Positions 9,537 to 19,409 of a stretch of DNA of 53,362 bases are shown here, in pieces; the first letter of the stretch is position 1, and the number at the start of each line of letters is the position of its first letter. The stretch is taken from contig QHVJ01000154.1 of the NCBI GenBank assembly GCA_003222275.1, forward strand, positions 1 through 53,362, written 5' to 3'. The notes beneath the pieces are model-generated. The model was not told where the DNA came from and did not search any database. It saw only the letters and a program-made list of their open reading frames with translations. This stretch comes from Acidobacteriota bacterium. GTDB lineage: Bacteria; Acidobacteriota; Vicinamibacteria; Fen-336. Position numbers and translations under genes: made by a program.

Positions 9537-10643
9537 TCAGGAGATGGTCTTCCTGAAGGCCCTCGTGCTGCCGGCGACGAGGATGACGGCCAGGATCAGC
9601 AGCGCGGCCACGTTGGGCCACAGGTCCATGAACCCCGCCCCCCGGATGATGATCCCGCGCGAGATGGCGATGAAATGGGTGGCGGGCAGCACCTTGGAGA
9701 GGAGACGGAGGGGCGCCGGCAACGAGGACAGCGGAAAGATGTAGCCCGAGAGCATGATCGACGGCAGCAGGAAGCCCTGCGCGCCCTGGATCGCCTCCAT
9801 CTGGGTGTTGGCCCGCGACGAGATGAGCAGCCCCAGCGCCAGCAGCGAGAAGAGGTAGATGACCGACAGGGCGAGGAGCAGGAAGACGTTCCCGTGGATC
9901 GGAACGCCGAAGACGAACACCATCAGGACGAGCACGAGCAGGAGCTGGACGAAGCCGAGCAGCAGGTAGGGGAGCAGCTTGGCGAGCACGACGGCCACCG
10001 GCGATGCGGGCGTCACCATGAGCTGCTCGAGGGTCCCGCGCTCCCGCTCGCGGACGATGGAGAAGGCGGCGAGGATCGTACCCGAGAACGTCAGGAGGAT
10101 GGCCACGAGGCCGGGGATGAGCAGGTTCGCGCTGCGGCTGTCCGGGTTGAAGAGCAGGAGCGGGAACGGCTGGACGGGCATCTCCCGGAGGCCGGTCCGC
10201 TGGGCGATCTCCCCGAGCGACTTCTGCAGGCCCAGCCCGTTGGCGGCGGCGAGGGTCGAGCTGGACATCGTGGAGTCGGACCCGTCGATGAGCACCATGA
10301 AGTCGGCGGGCCGGTTGTCGAGGCGCTTGCGCGCGTAGTCGGGTGGAATCTCTATCCCCACCGACGCGCGTCCGGCCACGATGCGCTCCCGCAGCGCGGC
10401 CCGCGAGGGGGCGAACTCGACGACGTCGAAGTAGCTGGTGTTGACGAAGTCGCGGACGAGCTCCCGGCTGTCGGGGGTCTGGCTCTGGTCGAAGACCACC
10501 GTCGGCACGTGCTTCACGTTGGTGTCGATGAGGCCGAAGAGCACGAGCTGGAACACGGGGATCGCGAGCGCGAAGCGCAGCGTGCCCGTGTCGCGCCGCA
10601 TCTGGATCGCCTCCTTGCGGAGGACCGCCCAGAAGCCTCTCAT
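9537..10643 (-). CDS. ABC-2 type transporter permease
   Basis: A 368-residue permease of the YbhS/YbhR kind. One helix near residue 25, an extracytoplasmic domain (about 45-170) and a cluster of five helices from about 175 ([40 protein letters not shown] and further). The motif [17 protein letters not shown] after the second helix is diagnostic of the ABC2 membrane family. It forms the channel for the ATPase encoded immediately upstream; the two genes overlap by ATGA. A single permease gene is visible here, whereas the Escherichia coli ybh operon has two. Confidence 0.92.
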   Translation of the reverse strand: MRGFWAVLRKEAIQMRRDTGTLRFALAIPVFQLVLFGLIDTNVKHVPTVVFDQSQTPDSRELVRDFVNTSYFDVVEFAPSRAALRERIVAGRASVGIEIPPDYARKRLDNRPADFMVLIDGSDSTMSSSTLAAANGLGLQKSLGEIAQRTGLREMPVQPFPLLLFNPDSRSANLLIPGLVAILLTFSGTILAAFSIVRERERGTLEQLMVTPASPVAVVLAKLLPYLLLGFVQLLLVLVLMVFVFGVPIHGNVFLLLALSVIYLFSLLALGLLISSRANTQMEAIQGAQGFLLPSIMLSGYIFPLSSLPAPLRLLSKVLPATHFIAISRGIIIRGAGFMDLWPNVAALLILAVILVAGSTRAFRKTIS

Positions 10644-11638
10644 GACGCGGCCTTCGCCTGGCCGTTGCGGGCGGCGGCCGCGAGCTTGGTGAGGCGGACG
10701 AACACGTCCTCGAGCGAGGCCTCGATGGGCCGGACGCGGACCGCCGCCCCCGCCGCGCTCTCGAGCTCGCGGGCGATCTGCGCGTCGCTGACGTCGGCGC
10801 GGACGAGAAGGTGGAGCGAGTTGCCGAAGATCGTCACGTCGTCGACGTAGGGCAGCGAGCGCGCGTAGCCCATCACCGCCGCCGCGCCCTGGTCGCAGGC
10901 GGCCTCCACGCGCCGAGTGCCCGGCGGCGTCACCTCCGGCCGCTTCGTCAGCTCCGCGGGCTTGCCCTGGACGAGCATCTTGGACAGGTAGAGATAGCCG
11001 ACGGTACCGCACCGCTCCGCCTCGTCCATGTAGTGCGTGGTGACGACGAGCGTCACGCCACCGGCCGCGAGCTGGAAGAGCAGGTTCCACAGCTCGCGCC
11101 GGGCGACGGGGTCGATGCCGGCGGTGGGCTCGTCGAGGAACAGCACCCGGGGCTCGTGCATGAGGGCGGCGGCCAGCGCCAGCCGCTGCTTCCAGCCGCC
11201 CGAGAGCTGCGCGGCGAGGCGGTCGCGGTAGGGCTCGAGGCCGGTGAGGCCGATGGCCCACTCCCGCCGCTCGATGCGGCGCGGGCCCTGCAGGCCGTAG
11301 ACGGAGGCGAAGAAGTCGAGGTTCTCGAGCGCGGTCAGGTCCTCGTAGAGCGAGAACTTCTGGGGAACGTAGCCGATCCGCCGCCGGATCTCCTCGCCGC
11401 TCCGGCGGACGTCGAGGCCGTCTACGCTCGCCTCCCCTTCGGTGGGCGCGAGCAGGCCGCAGAGGATCCGGATGAGCGTCGATTTGCCGGATCCGTTGGG
11501 ACCGAGCAGGCCGTAGATCTCGCCTCGGCGGACGGCCAGGGTCACCTTGTCGAGGGCGCGGAACTTCCCGAAGTCGCGCGAGACCTGCCGGACCTCGATG
11601 CCGTGCTCGCCGTCGGCCGCGCTGGTGGCCGCGCTCAT
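10640..11638 (-). CDS. ABC transporter ATP-binding protein
   Basis: Cytoplasmic ATPase that powers the permease encoded downstream. Walker [10 protein letters not shown], signature [12 protein letters not shown], Walker [13 protein letters not shown] and the H-loop histidine in [10 protein letters not shown] are all present and in order. The 332-residue length includes a C-terminal regulatory extension (from about 245) of the YhiH/YbhF kind. The signature has Trp after the two glycines instead of the usual Gln. Start and stop overlap the neighbouring genes by four bases (ATGA) on both sides, so hlyD, ATPase and permease are translationally coupled. Confidence 0.94.
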   Translation of the reverse strand: MSAATSAADGEHGIEVRQVSRDFGKFRALDKVTLAVRRGEIYGLLGPNGSGKSTLIRILCGLLAPTEGEASVDGLDVRRSGEEIRRRIGYVPQKFSLYEDLTALENLDFFASVYGLQGPRRIERREWAIGLTGLEPYRDRLAAQLSGGWKQRLALAAALMHEPRVLFLDEPTAGIDPVARRELWNLLFQLAAGGVTLVVTTHYMDEAERCGTVGYLYLSKMLVQGKPAELTKRPEVTPPGTRRVEAACDQGAAAVMGYARSLPYVDDVTIFGNSLHLLVRADVSDAQIARELESAAGAAVRVRPIEASLEDVFVRLTKLAAAARNGQAKAAS

Positions 11639-12564
11639 GGCTGCAACCGGACGAGGGCGGCCATCCCCGGCTTCAGCTCCGGTGCGGGCTCGACGTTCAC
11701 CTTCACCCCGAAGACCTGGTCGCTGCGCTGGTCCAGGGTCTGGATGTTGCGCGGCGTGTACTGCGCTCGCGGGCTGATCTCGACGACCTTGCCCGGGAAG
11801 GTCCGCTTGGGGAAGGTGTCGACGGTCAGGTCCGCGCGCTGGCCCACGCGCACCAGGCCGAGCTTCGTCTCGGGGACGAAGACGCGCACCCAGAGCTGGT
11901 CGGGCTCGAGCAGCGTGGCCACCGGCGCGTTGGGCGCCACCAGGTCGCCCGGACGCAGGTCGAAGGACTGGACGACGCCCGCCGCCGGTGCCTTGACGAC
12001 GGTCTCTTCTCGCTGGCGGTGCAGGTACGCGAGGTGGCGCTCGGTCTCGGCCAGGGCGCCCCGCGCGGCCTCGATCTCCTGGGGGCGGTTGCCGCGTTCC
12101 AGCTCGCGCAGCATCTCCTGCCTGGTCCGGGCGGCGGTGGCGGCGTCGTCGTAGGTCTGGCGCGGAACGATCCCCTCCTTCATCAGCAGCCCGAGGCGCC
12201 GCCGGTCCTTCTCCGCGTTCTCGTAGTCGGCGCGGGCACGGTTGATCTCCTCGGGGCGGGCGCCGGCGAGGACGAGGGCCAGCCGCGCCCGGGCCTGCTC
12301 CACCCGGGACTCCTGTTCCCGGACCTGCGCGTCGAGCAGATCGGGCTCCAGGGTGACGATGGGCTGGCCGGCGGCCACCGACGCGCCCTCGTCGACGTGG
12401 ACGACCGTCACCCGGCCGCCCACGAGCGACCCGACCTGGACGTCGCGGGCCTCGATGGAGCCGGAGAGGACGAGATCGTCGTCGCGCTTGCGGAGCTTGA
12501 ACGCCCAGAACACGGCGGCGGCGATCAGGACGAGGGCGATGGGAACGACGAGCTTGCGTTTCAT
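11635..12564 (-). CDS. HlyD/YbhG-type membrane fusion protein
   Basis: Periplasmic adaptor linking the ABC pump to the outer membrane. One N-terminal anchor helix ([18 protein letters not shown]), a lipoyl-like half ([20 protein letters not shown]), a long coiled-coil hairpin (about residues 75-185, rich in Glu/Arg/Ala with [16 protein letters not shown]) and the second lipoyl half ([19 protein letters not shown]), then a beta-barrel domain ending [10 protein letters not shown]. Its length of 309 residues matches YbhG. Its start overlaps the end of the TetR gene by four bases. The substrate is unknown; multidrug or organic-cation export is the usual role of this family. Confidence 0.92.
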   Translation of the reverse strand: MKRKLVVPIALVLIAAAVFWAFKLRKRDDDLVLSGSIEARDVQVGSLVGGRVTVVHVDEGASVAAGQPIVTLEPDLLDAQVREQESRVEQARARLALVLAGARPEEINRARADYENAEKDRRRLGLLMKEGIVPRQTYDDAATAARTRQEMLRELERGNRPQEIEAARGALAETERHLAYLHRQREETVVKAPAAGVVQSFDLRPGDLVAPNAPVATLLEPDQLWVRVFVPETKLGLVRVGQRADLTVDTFPKRTFPGKVVEISPRAQYTPRNIQTLDQRSDQVFGVKVNVEPAPELKPGMAALVRLQP

Positions 12565-13199
12565 GAGGCGCGCTTCCGCGGGACGGTGAGGGCGCCGCGG
12601 CTCCAGATGTCGAGCAGGGTGTCGATGTAGCGGTCGAGGGAGAGGGGAGGATCGACGAGCGGCAGCACCCGGTGGAAGAAGACGTAGGCGTTGAGGTTGC
12701 CCATGAAGGCCATGGCCGCGGCCTTCGGATCGCGGACGCGGACGGTCCCCGCGCGGGTCGCGCGGCGCAGGTAGCTCTCGAGCAGGGCGAACACGCGCCG
12801 GGGGGGGCTGTTCCGGGCCTGGGGATTCCAGGGCAGCCGGATGGTGCGCCGATCGGCGGCGCTCTTGTCGTACATCCAGCAGGCGATGCTCTCCGAGATC
12901 TGCGCCTCGATGAAGGGGATGACGGTCCGGGCCAGCTCGCTCAGGACTTCCCGGGGCCGGGTCACGTCGGCTTCGGCGAGGAAGGCCATGGGGAAAGGGC
13001 GCTCGGGGGCCGGAGGCTCGGCCATGGCGGCGGTGAACAGGGAGGCCTTGTTCGGCGCGTGGCGCAGCAGGGCGGCCGGGCTCACGCCCAGGCGGCCGGC
13101 GATGGCGGCCAGCGTGGTGCCGTCGTAGCCCCGCCCGGCGAAGGCCTCCCGGGCGGCGTTCAGGACTTCTCCTCGCGTGACCCGAGCCGGGCGCCCCAT
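12561..13199 (-). CDS. TetR-family repressor (CecR/YbiH-like position)
   Basis: N-terminal helix-turn-helix: [20 protein letters not shown] followed by [20 protein letters not shown], the standard TetR recognition region (about residues 8-48). The rest is a helical ligand-binding domain. It is the first gene of a four-gene operon (regulator, HlyD, ATPase, permease), the same order as ybiH-ybhG-ybhF-ybhS in Escherichia coli. It probably represses the operon, including itself, by binding the AT-rich inverted repeat inside the promoter at 13209-13236, and is released by the pump's substrate. Confidence 0.9.
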   Translation of the reverse strand: MGRPARVTRGEVLNAAREAFAGRGYDGTTLAAIAGRLGVSPAALLRHAPNKASLFTAAMAEPPAPERPFPMAFLAEADVTRPREVLSELARTVIPFIEAQISESIACWMYDKSAADRRTIRLPWNPQARNSPPRRVFALLESYLRRATRAGTVRVRDPKAAAMAFMGNLNAYVFFHRVLPLVDPPLSLDRYIDTLLDIWSRGALTVPRKRAS

Positions 13200-13208
13200 T
13201 TCAGAGTA

Positions 13209-13236
13209 AATATACAGTTATTTATTAACTTGTCAA
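13209..13236 (-). promoter_or_regulatory. Promoter of the TetR-HlyD-ABC operon
   Basis: On the minus strand, TTGACA (13236-13231), a 16-base spacer and TATATT (13214-13209), ending 9 bases before the ATG at 13199. The block is AT-rich in a GC-rich genome. The very short leader leaves little room for a ribosome site. Confidence 0.75.
13216..13230 (-). promoter_or_regulatory. Candidate TetR operator
   Basis: AGTTA-ATAAA-TAACT, an inverted repeat with 5-base arms that exactly fills the spacer between the -35 and -10 boxes. A repressor bound here would block RNA polymerase, as expected for TetR autoregulation. Confidence 0.55.
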
Positions 13237-13381
13237 GCGATCCGATTCGAGATTCGGTTCGACGGACAGGAACGGGAACAGAACGGACGGACGGGCGAAG
13301 CGCGGCCGCGCGAGCAGAGCCGCCGGACCCCCGGCGGCGTCAATACTGGCAGCGGCTCCAGGGGCCGCGAAAGGAGCCTAT

Positions 13382-13732
13382 ATGCCGCATCCGATGCGGA
13401 CATCCCGCCTCACCCTCGGCCTGGCCGCGGCGGTCCTCGTCGCCGGGCTCGCGGGATGGCCATTCGCCATTCGGGCCCAGGAAGCGGAGCGCAACCCGCC
13501 GCCGGATCCCAGGGTCCGGCCCGAGGCGAGGCTCGTCCCGCAGCGGCAATGGGAGTACAAGCAGCTTCCGTGCGTACCGACGGCGCCCCTCGTCAGGGAG
13601 CGCGGCGATTTCGCCGACAGGCTGAACGAGGACGGCAAGCGCGGCTGGGAGCTCGTGAGCCTGGTCGAGGTTCAACACGCACCGGGACACGAGTGCCTGC
13701 TCGCGACGTTCAAGCGGCCGGTGCTGAATTGA
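13382..13732 (+). CDS. Secreted DUF4177-like small protein
   Basis: Residues 1-32 form a signal peptide (basic MRTSRLTLGL, hydrophobic AAAVLVAGLAGW, cleavage probably after AIRA). The mature part reads WEYKQLPCVP, then FADRLNEDGKRGWELVSLVEV and CLLATFKRP, which is the DUF4177 pattern: a Trp-Glu-Tyr strand, a helix ending in GWELV, and a final strand ending in Lys-Arg. The domain also forms the C-terminus of the PilZ protein at 6934-7437. AAGGAG lies 8 bases before the ATG. Function unknown; location periplasmic or outside. Confidence 0.7.
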   Translation: MPHPMRTSRLTLGLAAAVLVAGLAGWPFAIRAQEAERNPPPDPRVRPEARLVPQRQWEYKQLPCVPTAPLVRERGDFADRLNEDGKRGWELVSLVEVQHAPGHECLLATFKRPVLN

Positions 13733-13784
13733 CACGAATGCGGCGCGCTCCGCTACGCGCGAAGCGTCATCGAGCGCCTCGCGT

Positions 13785-13818
13785 CGGAGTAAATCCGCCG
13801 CGAGGCGACAAGGAAACG
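13785..13818 (+). repeat. GGAGTRAATCC hairpin repeat, copy C
   Basis: A hairpin with an eight-base outer stem GCCTCGCG/CGCGAGGC and the family core GGA-gtaaa-TCC. The outer arms differ completely from the other copies but remain self-complementary. It lies between the DUF4177-like gene and the convergent rluD; the rest of 13733-13882 holds no gene that I can support. Confidence 0.6.
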
Positions 13819-13882
13819 CTCCACTGCGCGCGCCGAACACTCGCGCCGGAGGAGATTCTTCAGCGGCCCACTGTCTGGGGCC

Positions 13883-14839
13883 TCATCGCCGCAGGACCGC
13901 GAGCAGGGCCTGCAGGTCCGCGGGAAGCGGGCTCTCGAAGGACATAAGCTCGTCCGTGGCCGGATGCGTGAAGGCCAGCCGGGCGGCGTGCAGGGCCGGC
14001 CGGGAAAGCGCCTCGAGCGCCGCGCGTGCTTCGGGACGGCGCGAGGCGGGCCGGCGCCGCCCGCCGTAGGTGGGGTCACCGGCGACGGGATGGCCGAGGG
14101 CGGCCAGATGCACGCGGATCTGGTGGGTGCGCCCGGTGGCGATGCGGACGCTCAGGAGCGCGGCGCCGTCGAGTGCCTCGACGACGCGATACGTGGAGCG
14201 GGCGGCGCGGCCGCGGGGCGCCCGGACGGACATACGTCGGCGGTGGACGGGATCGCGGCCGATGGGGACGTCGATCGTGCCCTCCGCGGCGCGGGGGACG
14301 CCGAGGACGACCGCCAGGTAATCCTTCTCCACCGTCCGCCCCGAGAACTGCCGTGAGAGGGCGAGGTGCGAGGCGTCGTCCTTCGCCACCACCAGCAGCC
14401 CCGAGGTTCCGCGGTCGAGGCGGTGGACGATGCCCGGCCTCACGACACCTCCGATTCCCGACAGGTCGCGGACCCGGTGCAGCAACGCGTTGACGAGCGT
14501 TCCCGTGGCGCGGCCGGCCCCGGGGTGGACGACGAGGCCGGCGGGCTTGTCCACCACGAGCAGATGACGGTCTTCGTAGACGACGGCGAGGGGAATGTCT
14601 TCGGGGACGGGCACGGCCGGCTGCGGCGCCGGAACCCGGACCGAGATCGCTTGACCGGTCTTGAGCCGCAGCGACCGGCGGGCGACGCGGCCGTCCACCA
14701 GGACACCGCCGCCGGTGATGATCGCTTGCAGCCGGGCGCGGCTGAGGTCGGGCATGGCCCCGGCCAGCCACCGGTCCAGCCGCTCGCCGGCGCCGGCCTC
14801 GTCCACGGCGAGGCTCCGCGCGTCAGCGTCCGCGGTCAC
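13883..14839 (-). CDS. rluD: Ribosomal large subunit pseudouridine synthase, RluD family
   Basis: Isomerises specific uridines in 23S rRNA. An S4 RNA-binding domain (about residues 15-75, GERLDRWLAGAMPDLSRARL) precedes the catalytic domain. The active-site motif HRLDRGTSGLLVVAK carries the catalytic aspartate, and RTHQIRVHLAALGHPVAGDP is the second family motif. The 318-residue length matches RluD/RluC. Last gene of the ileS-lspA-lgt-rluD series, starting with GTG 7 bases after the lgt stop. Which RluA-family member it is (D, C or A) cannot be settled from motifs alone, but the S4 domain excludes RluA. Confidence 0.93.
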   Translation of the reverse strand: MTADADARSLAVDEAGAGERLDRWLAGAMPDLSRARLQAIITGGGVLVDGRVARRSLRLKTGQAISVRVPAPQPAVPVPEDIPLAVVYEDRHLLVVDKPAGLVVHPGAGRATGTLVNALLHRVRDLSGIGGVVRPGIVHRLDRGTSGLLVVAKDDASHLALSRQFSGRTVEKDYLAVVLGVPRAAEGTIDVPIGRDPVHRRRMSVRAPRGRAARSTYRVVEALDGAALLSVRIATGRTHQIRVHLAALGHPVAGDPTYGGRRRPASRRPEARAALEALSRPALHAARLAFTHPATDELMSFESPLPADLQALLAVLRR

Positions 14840-14846
14840 GCCGTGA

Positions 14847-15677
14847 TCAGGAGGTGGCGGCCGCGGTCTTGGGACGCTCCTTGCGGAGCACGTAGGGATA
14901 CAGGAAGAGGACGGCCAGCACCATCAGGATCGCGATGAACTGCGACGTCGACAGCCATCCGCCCAGGACCATCCCGCGGGCCGCGTCGCCGCGGTAGAAC
15001 TCGATCACGAAGCGGGCCACCGCGTACAGGAAGATGTAGGCCAGCGTCACCTGGCCCTCGAAGCGCTTCCGACCGGACAGCCATCTCAGGAAGATGAAGA
15101 TCGCCAAGGTGGCCGCCGACTCGTAGAGCTGCGTCGGGTGAAGCGGGGTGTCGATGGGCGTTCCCACCTGCCGGGTGGCGTACACGTCGTGGAAGGTCAC
15201 CGCCCACGGCACGTCGGCGGCCCGGCCGTAGCAGCAGCCGGCGGCGAAGCATCCCAGCCGCCCGATGGCCTGGCCGATGGCCACGCCCGGCGCGAGCACG
15301 TCGGCCGTCTTCCAGGCATCGAGGCGATGCCGGCGCGCGAACCACCACGCGACGGGGAACGCGCCGAGCAGACCGCCGTAGAACACGCCTCCGCTCTGGA
15401 GCAAGCCGAGGATCTCCCCGGGATGCTTCGCGTAGTAGGGCCACTCCACGAGGAGGAGCAGGAGCTTCGCGCCCACCAGGCCTCCGATGAGCACGTAGAC
15501 GGCCATGTCCGTGATGACGGTGGCGTCCAGCCCGGCCTTTTTCGCCTGCCGGCTCACGACCCACAGGCCGGCGAGGAACGCCAGGGCCAGGAGCACGCCG
15601 TAGGTGTGAAGGGTCAGGGGGCCGATGTGCCGGCCGAAGACTTCGAAGGCGGGCAGCGTGAAGAGGCGCGGATACAT
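14847..15677 (-). CDS. lgt: Prolipoprotein diacylglyceryl transferase
   Basis: Inner membrane enzyme that moves diacylglycerol from phosphatidylglycerol to the lipobox cysteine of prolipoproteins. Seven or so hydrophobic helices; the Lgt signature GQAIGRLGCFAAGCCYG (about residues 136-152), with its essential arginine, and HPTQLYE (about 178) are present. The N-terminal LHTYGVLLALAFLAG contains the conserved His-x-Tyr-Gly. It follows lspA with no gap, so the two lipoprotein-processing enzymes are made together. Confidence 0.96.
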   Translation of the reverse strand: MYPRLFTLPAFEVFGRHIGPLTLHTYGVLLALAFLAGLWVVSRQAKKAGLDATVITDMAVYVLIGGLVGAKLLLLLVEWPYYAKHPGEILGLLQSGGVFYGGLLGAFPVAWWFARRHRLDAWKTADVLAPGVAIGQAIGRLGCFAAGCCYGRAADVPWAVTFHDVYATRQVGTPIDTPLHPTQLYESAATLAIFIFLRWLSGRKRFEGQVTLAYIFLYAVARFVIEFYRGDAARGMVLGGWLSTSQFIAILMVLAVLFLYPYVLRKERPKTAAATS

Positions 15678-16274
15678 CTACTCGGACCTCACCGGGGAGG
15701 AGGTGTCGACCACGGCCCGGCCGGAGCCCGCGTCCTGCTCCAGGGTCGGCGGTCCCGGCTCCACGCGCGGCGGCTGGGGCGCTTCCCCGGCCTGAGGCTG
15801 GCGGAGGATGTCGATGACGAGCAGGACCACGCCGATGCTGATGGCGGAGTCGGCCACGTTGAAGGCCGGCCAGTGGTGCACGCCCCAGTAGGCGTCGACG
15901 AAGTCGATCACGTATCCGAGCCGGGCCCGGTCGAGCAGGTTGCCGAGCGCGCCGCCCATGATCAAGGCGAGCGCGGTCTGGGGCAGGCGGCTCCGCGCCG
16001 GCAGGCGCCATGCGTAGGCGGCGATCGCCCCGAGGGCGGCCAGGCTCACGACCGCGAAGAGCAACGACTGGTACGGGAGATCGGCCTCCGACAGGATCCC
16101 GAACGCCGCGCCGCGGTTCTGCACGTACGTGAGGCGGAGGAGGCCGTCGACGAGGAGGCGGCTCTCGTGCAGGTTCATGAAATGGTCGACCAGCAGCTTG
16201 GTGAGCTGGTCGAAGACCACCACGAGGGCGGCGATGGCGACGTAGATCGTGCGGTCCGAGCCGGTGGTCTTCAC
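15678..16274 (-). CDS. lspA: Lipoprotein signal peptidase (signal peptidase II)
   Basis: Membrane aspartyl protease that cleaves the signal peptide after Lgt has acted. The two catalytic aspartates are in [21 protein letters not shown] and [22 protein letters not shown] and [11 protein letters not shown] are also typical. Four membrane helices. A Pro-rich tail of about 40 residues beyond the last helix is longer than usual. GTG at 16274 has GGAGG in front and overlaps the ileS stop by four bases (GTGA). Confidence 0.95.
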   Translation of the reverse strand: MKTTGSDRTIYVAIAALVVVFDQLTKLLVDHFMNLHESRLLVDGLLRLTYVQNRGAAFGILSEADLPYQSLLFAVVSLAALGAIAAYAWRLPARSRLPQTALALIMGGALGNLLDRARLGYVIDFVDAYWGVHHWPAFNVADSAISIGVVLLVIDILRQPQAGEAPQPPRVEPGPPTLEQDAGSGRAVVDTSSPVRSE

Positions 16275-19111
16275 CTTGCCTCCAGAACCGGGGCGCACCG
16301 CTCGCAGAGCCCGGGATGGGACAGGCGGCCGACCTTCTCCGAGTAGGTCCAGCAGCGCTCGCACTTCGCCCCGGCGGCGCGGGACACCTGCACCGTGAGA
16401 CCTCCGTCGCCCTCCCCGAGGTCCACGCGGCTCACGATGAAGAGGTTGGCCAGGTTCCCCGGGAAGGGCGGACCCTGCGCCTCGTACGACCGGAGCCGGG
16501 CGACGGTCTCCTTCGGGGCGGTGATCTTCACCCGCGCCTCGAGGCTGGAGCCGATCTCCTTGGCGGCCCGCGCCAGCTCGAGCTGCTTGAGTACCTCGTC
16601 CCGGACCGGAAAGAGCGCATCCGACCAATCCATGACGACGTTATAGTCGCGGTTCCTCGCCTTCTCCGGGAAGACCTGTTCATGCACGGAGCCCCGCGAT
16701 CCCGGGATGTAGGACCAGGCCTCGTCGGCGGTGAAGGGCAGGATCGGCGCGATGAGCCGGGTCATGTCCGACACGATCTGCCACAACACGGTCTGGGCTG
16801 ATCGCCGCCGAGGGTCCGCGGCCGCCTCGCAGTAGAGCCGGTCCTTGAGAATGTCCAGATACACGGATGACACGCCGGCACAGTAGTCGATCAGCTCATG
16901 GTAGACGATGTGGTACTCGTTCGCCCCGTAGGCATCGAGGACGCGGTCTTTGAACATCGTGTGATTCATCAGGGCGTACTTGTCGATGTCTTCCAGCTTT
17001 CCCTCCGCCACCCCGTCCTGGTCGGCATCGAAGTCATACAGGTTCGAGAGCAGGTAGCGGCACGTGTTGCGGATCTTGCGGTACGCCTCGGCGATGCCCT
17101 TGAGCATCTCCGGCGAGAAGCTCATGTCGCCGCGGTAGTCCGACATCGTGACCCACAGCCGGAGCACCTCCGCCCCATAGGTGTTGATCAGCTTCTGGGT
17201 GTCCACGTCGTTGCCCAGGCTCTTCGAGATCTTCCGGCCCTGGGCGTCCACGGTGAAGCCGTGGGTGATCACCTTCTGGTAGGGGGCGCGGCCCCTCGTC
17301 GCCACGCCGATCAGCAGGGACGAGTGGAACCAGCCTCGGTGCTGGTCGCTCCCTTCGAGGTAGACGTCCGCCGGCCACGGAAGGTCGGGGCGGCGGCCGA
17401 GGACGGCGGCGTGGGACGAGCCGGAGTCGAACCATACGTCCAGGATGTCGCGCTCCTTGTCGAAGTCCGTGCCTCCGCACGACGGACACCGTCCGCCGGG
17501 GGGCAACAGGTCCGCCGCCGGACGCTCGTACCATGCGTCGGCGCTCTCCTTCTCGAAGATGTCGGCCACGTGACGGGCCGCCTCGGCGGTCAGGAACGGG
17601 GTCTGGCAGCCGCGGCAATAGAAGGCCGGTATGGGAACGCCCCACAGCCGCTGGCGCGAGATGCACCAGTCGGGCCTGGTCGCGATCATGTTCCCGATGC
17701 GCTCCTTGCCCCAGGCCGGGTACCACTCCACCTGGTCGACGGCGCGGAGGGCCTTCGTGCGAAGCGTTTCCCCGCCGGTTCCCTTCTCGTTCTCGTCGAG
17801 GGCGATGAACCACTGCTCCGTCGCGCGGAAGATGATGGGGTTCTTGCAACGCCAGCAGATCGGGTACGAGTGCTTCTCCTGGCCCGAGGACAGCAGTGCG
17901 CCCTGCTCCTGGAGGTGACGCACGATCCCGGGGTTCGCGTCGAAGACCTTCTGGCCGGCGAAGCCGTCGACCTCGGGAAGGAACCGACCCGCCTCGTCCA
18001 CCGGGCAGTAGATGTCCAGGCCGTACCGGATGCCGGTGAGGTAGTCGTCCCAGCCGTGGCCGGGGGCGGTGTGCACGACGCCGGTGCCCGCCTCGAGCGT
18101 CACGTAGTCGCCGAGCACGGCCGGAGAGTCGCGGTCGATCCAGGGATGCCGGAAGCGCAGGTTCTCGAGCGCGGCACCCTTCACGACCGCGAGCGGCTCG
18201 CCCAGCCGGGGCCCTTTCCAGCGGGCGACGGAGGCGTCCTTGAGGCCGGTGGCGAGCACGTAGACGTCCTGGCTGCCCTCGGCCGGATAGAAGCCGTAGT
18301 CGAACTCCGGATGGAAGGCGACCGCGAGGTTGGCGGGCAGCGTCCATGGGGTGGTCGTCCAGATGACCGCCCCGACCTTCCTTCCCTTCAGCGCCGGGTA
18401 CCGGGCGGCGAGCGCCTCGTGCTCGGTTGAGGCGAGGGGGAAGCGGACGTCGATCGACGGGCTGAGGTGGTTCTCGTCGTATTCGACCTCGGCCTCGGCC
18501 AGGGCGGTGCGGTCCGAGATGCACCAGTGGACCGACTTCTTGGCCTTGTAGACGAGGCCCTTCTCCACGAACGTCGCGAGCTGGCGGACGATCGTGGCCT
18601 GGTACTCGGGCTTCATCGTCAGGTAGGGGTTGTCCCACTCGCCGAGGATCCCGAGCCGCTCGAACTCCTCGCGCTGGATCGCCACGAACTTCTCGGCGTA
18701 GGCGCGGCATTCCCGCCGGAACTCGACCGGGGACATGTCCTTCTTCTTCGGACCCAGGTTCCGGTCTACCTGAAGCTCGATCGGAAGGCCGTGGCAGTCC
18801 CATCCGGGGACGTACGGCGCATCCATCCCCGCCATGGAGCGGCTGTGCACCACGAGATCCTTCAGCACCTTGTTCACCACGGTACCGAGGTGGATGTGGC
18901 CGTTCGCGTAGGGAGGGCCGTCGTGGAGCACGAAGATCGGCGCCCCGCGGCGCGCCTGCCGCACCTTGTCGTAGAGCCGCTCCGCCTTCCACTGGGCGAG
19001 CCGGCGCGGCTCCGCCTGCGCGAGGTTCGCCTTCATGGGGAAGTCCGTGCGCGGGAGGTTGAGGGTGGACTTGAGATCTTCCGCGGTCGTCAAAACAAGC
19101 CAGCGTACCAT
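16271..19111 (-). CDS. ileS: Isoleucine-tRNA ligase
   Basis: Charges tRNA-Ile. Class I signatures are intact: HIGH-type [15 protein letters not shown] near residue 65 and KMSKS-type KISKSLGND near 640. The editing domain (about 200-400) and the C-terminal zinc site (CERCWTY and CERC at the end) fit the 946-residue bacterial type. ATG at 19111 gives a slightly long N-terminus; the conserved part begins at [11 protein letters not shown], so a TTG at 19093 is an alternative. No strong ribosome site is seen for either. First gene of the ileS-lspA-lgt-rluD operon. Confidence 0.96.
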   Translation of the reverse strand: MVRWLVLTTAEDLKSTLNLPRTDFPMKANLAQAEPRRLAQWKAERLYDKVRQARRGAPIFVLHDGPPYANGHIHLGTVVNKVLKDLVVHSRSMAGMDAPYVPGWDCHGLPIELQVDRNLGPKKKDMSPVEFRRECRAYAEKFVAIQREEFERLGILGEWDNPYLTMKPEYQATIVRQLATFVEKGLVYKAKKSVHWCISDRTALAEAEVEYDENHLSPSIDVRFPLASTEHEALAARYPALKGRKVGAVIWTTTPWTLPANLAVAFHPEFDYGFYPAEGSQDVYVLATGLKDASVARWKGPRLGEPLAVVKGAALENLRFRHPWIDRDSPAVLGDYVTLEAGTGVVHTAPGHGWDDYLTGIRYGLDIYCPVDEAGRFLPEVDGFAGQKVFDANPGIVRHLQEQGALLSSGQEKHSYPICWRCKNPIIFRATEQWFIALDENEKGTGGETLRTKALRAVDQVEWYPAWGKERIGNMIATRPDWCISRQRLWGVPIPAFYCRGCQTPFLTAEAARHVADIFEKESADAWYERPAADLLPPGGRCPSCGGTDFDKERDILDVWFDSGSSHAAVLGRRPDLPWPADVYLEGSDQHRGWFHSSLLIGVATRGRAPYQKVITHGFTVDAQGRKISKSLGNDVDTQKLINTYGAEVLRLWVTMSDYRGDMSFSPEMLKGIAEAYRKIRNTCRYLLSNLYDFDADQDGVAEGKLEDIDKYALMNHTMFKDRVLDAYGANEYHIVYHELIDYCAGVSSVYLDILKDRLYCEAAADPRRRSAQTVLWQIVSDMTRLIAPILPFTADEAWSYIPGSRGSVHEQVFPEKARNRDYNVVMDWSDALFPVRDEVLKQLELARAAKEIGSSLEARVKITAPKETVARLRSYEAQGPPFPGNLANLFIVSRVDLGEGDGGLTVQVSRAAGAKCERCWTYSEKVGRLSHPGLCERCAPVLEAR

Positions 19112-19210
19112 GCGAGCGGAAAACCCGTCAAATCAGCGTCCTAGCGCCGTTTTTTTGGACCTCGCCCGCCCGGGCTTCGGCTAGAATCTTTGAAAGGAGC
19201 CAGAAACCCG

Positions 19211-19405
19211 ATGAGAAGATCCCGCGTCCTGCCGGCCCTCATCCTCGCGGCCCTCACCGGCCTCATCGCCTGCACCAAGGGTGGCGAGTGCGACAAGTGC
19301 ACCACTGACGCCGATTGCAAGCAAGGCTTCTTCTGCTCGGAGTTCAACGACCAGACTCACCGCTGCGGCTCCGGCGTCGGCGCCACGACCTGCCGGGTGA
19401 GGTGA
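19211..19405 (+). CDS. Small cysteine-rich lipoprotein, 64 aa
   Basis: A signal peptide with lipobox LIAC (about residues 18-21) leads to a mature chain of about 44 residues with eight cysteines including the lipidated one (CxxxxxCxxC, then DC, FFC, RC and TC). The spacing recalls small disulfide-rich modules such as the Dickkopf-like cysteine-rich repeat found in myxobacterial lipoproteins; this is a loose comparison. AAAGGAG stands 12 bases before the ATG at 19211. Processing would use the LspA and Lgt encoded just upstream on the other strand. Function unknown. Confidence 0.6.
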   Translation: MRRSRVLPALILAALTGLIACTKGGECDKCTTDADCKQGFFCSEFNDQTHRCGSGVGATTCRVR

Positions 19406-19409
19406 GCCG

